From Nigrospora sphaerica (lineage: Eukaryota; Ascomycota; Sordariomycetes; Amphisphaeriales; Apiosporaceae), in assembly GCA_018287875.1 (NCBI GenBank), contig JAGVVL010000009.1, positions 1,054,001 to 1,118,000 on the forward strand: 64,000 nucleotides of DNA, read 5' to 3'. The stretch's first letter is position 1, and the number at the start of each line of letters is the position of its first letter. The notes under the pieces were generated by a model. That model made no database searches. It saw nothing but the letters and a program-made list of their open reading frames with translations, and was not told where the DNA came from. Of this stretch, positions 55,452-64,000 are shown piece by piece. A program made the translations under genes and the position numbers.

Positions 55452-58268
55452 TTACAGGCCCGGAGCCGGGATGACGTTGGGGTCCCACCAGGGCTTGAAG
55501 TGCTCGCCCGTGGCGAGCGTCTTGAAGGAGCAGCTGATCTCGCCGGCACAGCCAGCGCCAGTGATGGAGTTGCCCCACCAGTCGATCTCGGCGCCGGGCA
55601 GCTTGACGGCGAAGAAAATGACGACGGCCGAGACGGCAATACCGGCGGACCAGGCGGCCGACAGGACAAAGTTGTACTTGGACCAGAATCCGAGCCAGCG
55701 GCCACGGATGTAGACCCACGACAGCCACGCCACCGGCACCGCCGGCCAGAAGTACGAGAAGCTGTAGGGCGCCAGGTTGAGGGGGCCCATGCAGAAGGTG
55801 ACGGGGTGGAAGTTGCGCAACCAGCCCGCACCCTTGAGGCGCCGCGCCACCAGCCAGAAGACGACGACGAGCGCCGCGCCGAAGAACCAGCCCCAGAGCA
55901 GCAGCTTGTACTGTCCGTTGTGTCCAAACACCTTGTCGGGCCCAATGCTGCCCCACAGCACCGACGCCGTGAAGAAAGTGTTGATGCCGGGGCACAGGAA
56001 CTTCATCGGTGCATCCTCGGTGCACACGCCCGGCAGCGAAATCTGCCATCGCATGATGCCCGTCGTCACGAACGTTGAGATCAACGTAGCCACTGCCGTG
56101 TCCTGTCAGTAAGGGGAACGAGCCTGTCATCGTCAAGGGGGAAAGGGGGGGCAACGTACGCATTTGGGCGATAAAGGTGTACCAGGGCGCGATCTTCAGG
56201 TAATGCGCGAGCTTGAGGTCGTTGGAGAAGTGGACGGCGTGCGCGCAGGTGACGTAACCGTAGCTCTTGAAGAAGTTCATGGCCAGCGCATTGCCGCTGA
56301 CCCACATACCTCCGATGAACTCGGCCAGGACGTTCATGGTCAGCTCGATACCCGTCATGGCCTTGACGATGCCGATGGGAACCATCATAACGAGGCACAT
56401 GACGACACCGTAGGGCACGACGGCGAGCGTCGTGTGCGTCGGCTGCGAGGCGATACCGGCGAATCCAAAGGCGGCGGCCACAATGACGACCCCCAGGTAC
56501 CACCACTCCGACACCTCCTTGTAGTTCTGCTTCATGAGCCGCATGTGCACGTCCTGATACTCGCCCTTGCCCTCACCCTGCGTGTCCTTCTGGCGTCGGA
56601 TCTGGCGCCAAAGTCCCCGGAAGCCCTGTCGCAGGTCGCGCCAGTGGAAGAGGCCGACGTACGTGACAAGGGCCGAGTAGGAGGCGAAGAAGGCGCCATA
56701 AAGCAGCGAGTTGGCGGCGCCGAGGTAGGCGGCCGAGTAGTCCATATATTTGTTAAGGTCGAAGAACCCACGGTCGTCGAGGATTCGGCTGACGTTATAC
56801 CGCTTCGCCTGGTCGTCAAACACCTTGTTGCTCAGCGGCGGCAGGTAGCCCGTGTTCCAGACGTTGCTGTAATACATGCCGAGAGCCACGAGACAGGCGA
56901 CGAAGCAGCCACCCACCATGGAGAAGGTGGCATATCCGGGCAGCATGAGCGGGTCGTTGCCCAGACCAATCACAACGTTCCAGTCAAAGGTGGGCAGCGG
57001 GTTGAACAGGCCGAAGCCGTGGTTGCCAACGACGGTGCTCAGCACGGGGTTCGCCGGGGAGATCCAGCTCATCCAGCTAAAGGTTTGGAGGCCGTTGAAC
57101 AGGACCTCGGGGATCCAGAACCACACGAACATGGCGCCGAAGGCGAGCAGGAAGAATTTGTACCGCGTCATGGTGTATATCTTCTTGAACGGACCGGGCA
57201 CCGCGTCGTTGCTGTCGTTGTGCAAGGCACCGTTCAGCGCAATGGTAACCAGGGAGTGAGGCCAAATGCAGTACGAAGGGTAGACGAGGAACCGTCGGGC
57301 CAGGCCGGCAAGACCATAACCCACAAAGTTGGTCGACAGGGCGATCAGAATCTGGTAGCTGAAGCTGTGGGCGTACTGCTGGTTGAACATGAAGGGCATG
57401 GTCTGGGTGAAGACAATGTACCTGAGCGGGTCAGCGGCCTGCGAAGCAACCGTGGCATTAGAAAAGGGAAGACATACTGCGTGTACGGAACACTCTTCGC
57501 GATACTGGCCATGATGGTAATGATCATGTGCTCCTTCTTGTTGAAGGGTCCCGGGTTGAGGTGGATTTCCTTTCCGGCGACACGGAAGACGGCATTGGGC
57601 ATCCACTTGGCCCATGCCACACCCAGCGGGTAGGCGACCAGCTGGGCGACGTTGTTGTCAACGTAGACGGGCGGGTACCGAATCTCGAAAAGCTGGTTGA
57701 TGAGACTGATGAGGGCGCTGAGGAGAATGCCGAGGGTCCAGGCACGGACGGTGCTGGTTGGCATGTTTGGGTCGTCCTTGTTGTCGACGACAGCCCGCAC
57801 TTCGGCGTAGGGGCTGTTGCCGGTGATGAGACCCGCCTCGATCTTCATCTCCCAGATGAGATCCTCATGCTTTTCGGGGTTCTCGAACACGGCCTCGTTG
57901 GCTGGTCGGCGGGTTGTCAGTCAAAGAACCAACCCAATGGCAGGTGAAGCGAACAGTGAGGACATACACAAAAAGGTGCGAATCCGCTCCAGGGTGGAGC
58001 GCGGAAAGTTGGTGTCGTACTCGTGGAGTTCGAGCACCGTCGTCATGAGCTCCCGGGCATCTTCGAGCGAGACGCCGGCGGCATACACTTTGGCATCAGC
58101 AAGGTCTTGCTCCGTCACGTGCAAGTCCTCCTCAACACGGTTGCGTTCGAACTCGGTGAGCTCTGTGGTCTGAACCACATGGGTCGAGGTCTTCTCGTCG
58201 AGGGAGCCCGTGCGGTCCAAGGGCGGCGACTGGGAGATGGCTCCCTCGTCGCGCTGCGTCTTCTCCAT
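55452..58268 (-). CDS. Oligopeptide transporter, OPT family
   Basis: Exons 58268-57968, 57901-57478, 57421-56160 and 56092-55452, 875 aa, phases agree. The N-terminal 90 residues are hydrophilic and cytosolic. The OPT hallmarks follow: SPYAEVRAVVDNKDDP, then HLNPGPFNKKEH (about 214-225, the conserved NPG motif), HSFSYQILIALSTNFVGYG, SPANPVLSTVVG, a long cytosolic loop with Lys/Arg/Gln, PYGVVMCLVMMVPIG, and at the end a Cys-bearing ECL segment and WNSITGAG-like WWGNSITGAG. About 14-16 helices are expected. OPT proteins are proton-coupled importers of tetra- and pentapeptides, glutathione or siderophore-like ligands at the plasma membrane or vacuole. The exact substrate cannot be read from sequence. 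Family length (about 800-900 aa) fits. Confidence 0.93.
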
Positions 58269-61200
58269 GGCTGCGGTGGCAGAAGTTCTCGGATGGGTTG
58301 GGAGCGACGGAGCAAGACAGCTGAACACAGCGGTCGGTCTGTGCTGGCGGCGTGCCTTCAAATAGCCTCGCCGCCAGCAGCCAAGCGAGCAAGCAGGCGT
58401 AGCTCGTTATCGTGCTCCGTCTTGGCCGTGCGAGGGTGGCATGGCTAGTCGGGCAGGCCCGTCCGCGCCCAGGTGGGAACCGTAAATGCGGAGTGGAAGC
58501 GAGGCATCGCCAAGGACCAAGAGCACCAGGGTGCGGAGGCGACTTCTCGAAAGCCGCCGGGTCCGTTCACATCGGGGCAGAGGGCGACCTCAGGTTAGTC
58601 CTCTGGGCATGCGCTTACCACCTGCTTGTTGGAGTGGAGATGGTGGCCCCAAGACGCTTGGCTCTTGGCAGCTCAGGATAAAACGAGTCGACCCTCATGG
58701 CATCAGCAGCTGAAAAAGTGGTGGTCACCCAATACGGACGGCAAAGCACAGGGCGATCCGCTGTCGCCAACCGGTTCACCAATATCGACGGTAGGATGCG
58801 GCGCGCGGTTGGTATGTCAGAGGGGTGGCACGCACACGCATACACACACCACACACAGGCACGCATCATTCTCGACCCGAAGGACGGAGGGTCGCTTTGA
58901 GGTTTGCGATAAGGACCTCGCCACAATGGCAGCCAGCATGTGGCCGTATGTACCGAAACCTTCCAGAACAGGGGCTCTCGCAAACTTTCCGTGCGATGGC
59001 GAACGAAAGACACGACAATGATCACGCGATAAAGGCCGCCACTCCGCAAACGACAAAGGATGCCGTGTGGCGTCTGGGCCTGCGAGTTGTAGTCGGCCAA
59101 GCCCAGGCGTAGGGCAGCATTAGACTTGCTCGGGAAGGTCGATATCAGTAAGACGGCAGGGATGAGAGTGAAATGACTGGCCAGCTCCCGGTCGAGGTGA
59201 GTTCGAACGACGGCGTCGTTATCACGGTCGCAGCTCCGCGTCCATCCCATTCGAGGTGGCTGAGGGGTTGGCTGGACACGAGCGAGCAATCAGAGCGAGA
59301 GGTCGCAGGGCTACCCCGAAGGCCAAGGTCTTGTGTGCTTGGCGTGCGAGGCTTGGAGATTGGATGCGGCATGCGATAGCACACGACACAAGAGGTGTAG
59401 TGCTTGGCACGGCATGGTCCGCCGGTAGATTGGACGGCGCAGGCGTGGGCGTGGGCGTGGGCTCGTTGTGCCCGAGGCAAATCGGCAGTGCGAAGGCAGC
59501 CGTGGCGGCATTTGCTGAGATGCGAGTAATGAGCAAAGAGATGAGAGGGCCAGCATGAAGCCAATGTCGTCGAACTCACTCAGAGCATGATGACGGGAGC
59601 CGGAGGCATCGTGCAACGCACGCAGGCCGGGGAGAAGGGGTTGTGTTGCAGGTGGTAGAGCGGAAACCGGACGGTCAAGGTCCAGAACCTCCCCCCCATC
59701 TTTTGACCCTTATCGCCTGTCAGGTGGTCCCTCGGCCGAGCGGGGCTCGTCTAAGAGGAATGGGGATCCTCATCCCGGTCAACTCCATGCGCCAATCCCA
59801 TGAATGCGCCCCGGCCCAGCCTTCACAACACCAACACGCGCTCGTAGGCCAGCTGAGAAGACGTCCTCGTGATTGTTGCTTTCGCGCCTTCCAAAAAGGA
59901 GCAAGTCGCCGGTAAGCTGAAAACGCCATATGCACTCTAATGAGTGGGTCGTGAGATCGGGTAACTCGGTCCGCTGTATTGGGTTCTGGTCCAAGTTGGC
60001 GGCATCCAGGCCTCGCCAGAGGACCTCGGCCGGACTAGGTCGGTCTTATCTGGTCGCCGGTGGAATAGGCTCAGGCTCCGCCAGGGGTGCGATAGGACGG
60101 TTAACACGGCTGGCTGCGCTATCACCCGGGAGAGCGCCACGCTTCAACGGCGCCCGCTGTGTAGACTGGGCGCCCCCCTGCGTTCTCGAGTGCAGTGGCT
60201 CCCGCCCTAACAGGCTGGGGAGCATCATATCAGTGGCGCGTCCTGGCAAGGCGTTTTGCCAAGTTGCCACGGCCGGAGCAAAGATGTGAACTAGGCAAGC
60301 GTCCGTCGACTTGCCCCTTGCCTTCGTAGCAATCCAGCCGTCTGGACCGCCTGGTGATAAGATCCCGATGTCCCACCCTGTTTCCAGCACCCAAGATGAT
60401 GCATCCCACCTGCCTTGAAAGGACTGACACGCCACCAGCTACTTCCATAGCTGATCTGACAGGGCACGGCACGGGTGGTGCATATGATACAACCCGAGTT
60501 GCGAGCCGGTGAGATAGGCCGGGCGGGCCGGGCGGCGTCCATGGCCCGATCACGATCGCACGACGAGATGGAAGAAGCGGCGAATCCAAGTAGAGTCTGA
60601 AAGAGGAGCTGATAGGGTCAAGTCGGAAGAGTCTCGGTAGCAGTGGCGACTTGCCGAGAGACTTCCTTTCTCGTGCCGTCCAGCCATCATCGCGGCGTTA
60701 CGGTGGTGACGATCTTCCCCCGATGCTTCTCGGAAAAGACATATCGCCACTCCTTTACGGGTATGCGATTCTTCTGACGTGCGGGCCAAGCATGCGCTCT
60801 GGCTTTGCAGTCGAGTTTCCGTCGTCATGTCTTCTGGTCGTTCGGGCGTTCTTGGTCGGCCTGCGTCATGCCCGCTGCCCTGCTTCTTGTGGCCGTAGAG
60901 CAGTCTGGTTCCTTCATGCACCCGACCGAAGCGCATTACGGAAGTCGCCTGCGGGTTTCCAAGGCTGGGCCAAGGCCGAGCGGAGCCTGGGACCGAGCCG
61001 TACCGGTTGCAAGCCTTTGCATGCGCGCGGGCAGATGCATTCGAAGTGGTTTTGACGCGGCATTCGCTTTGGCGCCTCCGTCCACGAGAGGAAAAGGCGC
61101 ATAATGGTGTTTGCATAGTTATTCCTCGTAACAAGAGACGGGGAACAGGCAGATATCCTTTCTACATCCATGTTTGTTTTTGGCATTGGGAGGTTATTAG

Positions 61201-61863
61201 GCAACCGCCGCCGCCACTCAACAAGAAGTCGCGGCCCAGAGTCTAGCGGAATTACCCCTCGTAATATCGGATCAACTACTCTCCGACTGTACAAGCGCAG
61301 GCATCGGAATACAATACAGAACAGCATTTTATTTAATCGATAAGCAAGGGCGGTCATCAAGTCCCGGGCCTCGGGTCACAATTCATAGTCCAGCATGATG
61401 ACGATAGTACGTTCGGGTGGTGGCACCGCTTCCTTCCTATTTTGGAATCTTTGGTGGGGGAGTGAGCCATGGCGACCCCCTGGGGCACGCAAACAAAAGA
61501 ACGATCCAAGGCTGGAAAATGGACCAGTGCGGGAAACCAAAGGTCGTCTAATCGTTAAGTGCTTGCCTATTGACCCTCCATATTTCTTCAGTGATTACTA
61601 AAGCAGTGAGTCGACCTAATCCTACCCGGCTGGGGAGGACTGGCAAGGTTCCCGCGGGCCGTCCCGTGTGGACTCCAGATCGTGTGGCTTCAGGGTGATT
61701 ACTGTGGAGGCATGGCAATATGCAGACAACCCCCTAACAGCCCCTTATTAGCAATGGAACCGTCTATTTATTTTATCTTATCCTGCGCAGCCCAACGTCT
61801 CCACGGCCTTCTCTTCCCCACCTCCCTCCTCTCCAAGGGAGGGCGACCGGGCGTTTCGTCTCC
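58269..61863. other. Intergenic, OPT promoter to glucanase 3' end
   Basis: 3.6 kb with no supported gene. A CA-rich patch lies at about 58826-58862. From about 61100 to 61800 the sequence is AT-richer. Several GC-driven frames were examined and dropped. Confidence 0.5.
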
Positions 61864-63161
61864 TCAGCACGTGTGGATGGACTTGGCGCTCGCGGCGTCG
61901 CGGGGGATGACGCCGTTGTCGACGGCCGACTCGTAGCACCAGCGCCACTCGTCGTGGCCGCCGATCCAGTTGCACTTCCAGGCCCAGAAGAGCCAGCCGC
62001 CGGCGTCGCGCTCGTACGCCTGCGCCTGGGCGGCCCAGAAGCGGGCGTAGAAGTCGCGCTGGCCGGTCGTCGGCGGGCTGGCGACGGCGAACTCGGGCGC
62101 GCCGTCGCGCTGCACCTGGATCGACCACTCGCCGACGACGCCGCCGCCGACGCCGCCGCGCCGCTCGCACGCCCGCTCGAGGTGCTCCGCCCGCGTCGCC
62201 GGCTGCTCCCCCCACACGAAGTACCGGTGATCGTCGAAGGCGGCGAAGCGGGCGTCCGCCGGCAGGTGCGCCGCCGGGTCCCCCGAGCCCCAGCCCGCGC
62301 CCATGAACATGATGTGCAGGTAGTCCTGCTCCCGCGTGCCGAGCTGCGCCTCGCGGTCCCGAATGCGCTTCCACGCCCGCGGGTAGAAGTTCTTTACCAT
62401 GTCATCGGCCATCCGCACCGCCGTCTCGGTGCTGCCGTCGATCTGGTGGTCTCGCCGGATCGGCTCGTTCAGCACCTCGAGTGCGTACACGTTGCGGTAC
62501 TCGTGCTTGGTGTGCACGCGTTCCGCCATCCACTCGAGAAACTTGCACGCCCGCTCGTAGTTCGCCTGCGTATAGAACCCCGGTACTTTCGTACTCTGTT
62601 TGTCCACTAGTTAGTTCCCGATCCGGCGAAGAGGGAGAGAGGGCCTTCGGGTCGGGATGTGCTTACGTGTCCGGTGAATGACTGGTCGGGACTCTGCGAG
62701 CCCGGGGCGCCGTGCAAGTCAATGACGATCTGAAGACCCTCGTCGCTTGCCCAGCCCACGAGGCGATCGAGGTACGGGAGACCGCCCTGGGGCCAGTGCT
62801 CGTCGCCGGTGACGAGCTCCTCGTGGATCCAGTAGCCGACGGGAATGCGGATGGTGTTCAGGTTGAGGCTCTTGATTTTCTTGATGTCGGCCTGGGTGGT
62901 CCAGGTGTCCCAGTGCTTCTTGAAGGCGGCGTTGGCCTTGGACTGGCCTAGGTTCTGCACACACGTCCATTCATCCCCCGCGTCACCGCACCCCATGGAG
63001 TTCCATTCGTCATAGGCCATCCACGGTTCTATTATGAATTGCGATCCTAGGTTCACGCCGCGGATCGGCATCATACCCGGCTGCCAACGTGGCTGGAGGT
63101 TGACGCCAACTGCCGCGGCCGAGGCGGCAGGCAGGAGCGAGAGCAACAGGTTGGAGAGCAT
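61864..63161 (-). CDS. Endo-beta-1,6-glucanase (GH5)
   Basis: Exons 63161-62667 and 62595-61864, 408 aa; the intron runs GTAAGC to ACAG in phase 0. A signal peptide is present (MLSNLLLSLLPAASAAA). GH5 motifs follow: IRGVNLGSQFIIEPWM, LNTIRIPVGYWIHEEL, IVIDLHGAPGSQ, acid/base Glu209 in LEVLNEP, MGAGWGSGDP, DDHRYFVW, and nucleophile Glu321 in VVGEWSI, then LFWAWKCNWIGG. This is the glucan endo-1,6-beta-glucosidase B type (ExgB-like), which cuts beta-1,6-glucan of fungal walls and of prey or host fungi. An upstream in-frame ATG (63257) would add 32 residues before the signal peptide and is unlikely. All catalytic residues are present. Confidence 0.92.
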
Positions 63162-64000
63162 GGTGGCGAAGCGGATACAAAGCCGCCGACGCTGAACGAC
63201 TTGTGCAATGGGACATCCTGAATAACGGGAGTCGTCGTGGGTTTTGTACATCTCCACGACCAGCAGTGGCTAAGCAACGACAAGCATTGCGCTCGGGACC
63301 ACCCTTAGCCATAATCCTTCCTCATTGCCGGACAGGCAGCGTGCATGAAAATGGCATTTTACAGCCCTATAGTCTATTATTAGATCATATCAAGATAGAT
63401 CACTGGGCCAATCGCTGACGTCGGGAACGGCCCGATGTGGCCCTCAGCTGAACGCTGGGACCTTGATACAGTAAGCCTTTTAAGGGCCCATCCCTGCGCG
63501 CCCAGGAACGACTGCCCTCTCCGTCCAATCCAGTAGTAATTCAAGCAGTGTTACAGGATTCACCGTAAATAGAGCGGTAAGTGGAGGTCAGTCTTGTGAT
63601 CTTGCTGAGTGATAGCCCTTAGGCTAGTGGTGGTAACGATGGTGCTGGTAACGGTACTGGCGGTCCTGGGACCAACACGGACAAGTTCGAATCCCCAAAC
63701 TTAATGCCCCTGCAAGGCACGGAGAGATATTAATCCTGTCAGCGGGCCGTGGTCTCGGTCGTAGGCAGACTTATACGAGGGGCCGTCGGGAAGCAGCCGC
63801 CAAAAACGCCCGTTGCGCGCCACTACGCCCGGTTACCTAAATTCAGCAATGGCGGTCACTCTCCGATGCCATGATGATCCGGAGAAGCCAGTATTCGGCT
63901 TGGACTTTTAGACTTGACGCGTAGCAAGAGGTCTACCCCAGCCCGCTTTGGCGCTGTGGGTTTGTTTGCCGTCCCTCTTACTGTAGAAGACGACAGTTCT
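63162..64000. other. Right-edge intergenic region
   Basis: About 840 nt upstream of the glucanase, AT-richer than average, with a GGTAAC/GGTGCT-type imperfect repeat near 63630-63665. A GTTCGAATCC word at about 63685 resembles a tRNA B box but no tRNA fold surrounds it. No gene seen. Confidence 0.5.

Noticed and set aside
63162..63257. Upstream start for the GH5 glucanase
   Set aside because: It would bury the signal peptide behind 32 polar residues.
63640..63700. tRNA-like B box (GTTCGAATCC)
   Set aside because: The T stem does not pair and no A box or acceptor stem can be built around it.

Overview
The window looks like nuclear DNA of a filamentous ascomycete (Pezizomycotina, most likely a Sordariomycete). 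The genes carry short GT-AG introns (about 55-180 nt, a few longer) with CTRAC-type branch sites. Third codon positions are GC-rich. The gene set is typically fungal: an Egh16-like secreted protein, Atg28, mitofissin, an A-T-TE NRPS-like enzyme, a pisatin-demethylase-type P450, a LaeA-like methyltransferase, an OPT transporter and a Tgl4/AN0408-type patatin lipase. Spacers contain TACC/GGTA-type short repeats. I recognise 16 genes plus one weak small reading frame. Coding sequence totals about 23 kb, just over a third of the window, so gene density is low, with spacers of 2-4.4 kb.

Left part (1-17 kb): the 5' end of pyruvate kinase runs off the left edge. Next come a four-exon mitofissin (Atg44-family) gene whose longest exon is under 50 codons, and Atg28. 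These are followed by a secreted Cys-rich protein, an F-box/ankyrin protein with a 12-unit heptapeptide array, and a MavL/DUF4804-type macrodomain gene that carries an apparent one-base frameshift.

Middle (17-37 kb): a cytochrome P450 on the minus strand, a LaeA-like methyltransferase on the plus strand with a GC-AG intron, an Egh16-like secreted protein with an Asn/Gly tail, and a DUF3336-patatin triacylglycerol lipase. Spacers of 4.4, 3.4 and 4.4 kb separate them.

Right part (41-64 kb): an alpha/beta hydrolase and a six-exon A-T-TE NRPS-like synthetase, both on the minus strand and a possible minimal biosynthetic pair. Next come a four-helix membrane protein converging on a small secreted protein, an OPT-family peptide transporter, and a GH5 endo-beta-1,6-glucanase.

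Functionally the window mixes housekeeping (glycolysis, autophagy/mitophagy, lipid mobilisation) with secreted and secondary-metabolism functions. No rRNA, CRISPR array or intact transposon was seen, and no tRNA was convincing. Exon boundaries were placed by eye from splice signals, frame continuity and family resemblance. No database search was run.
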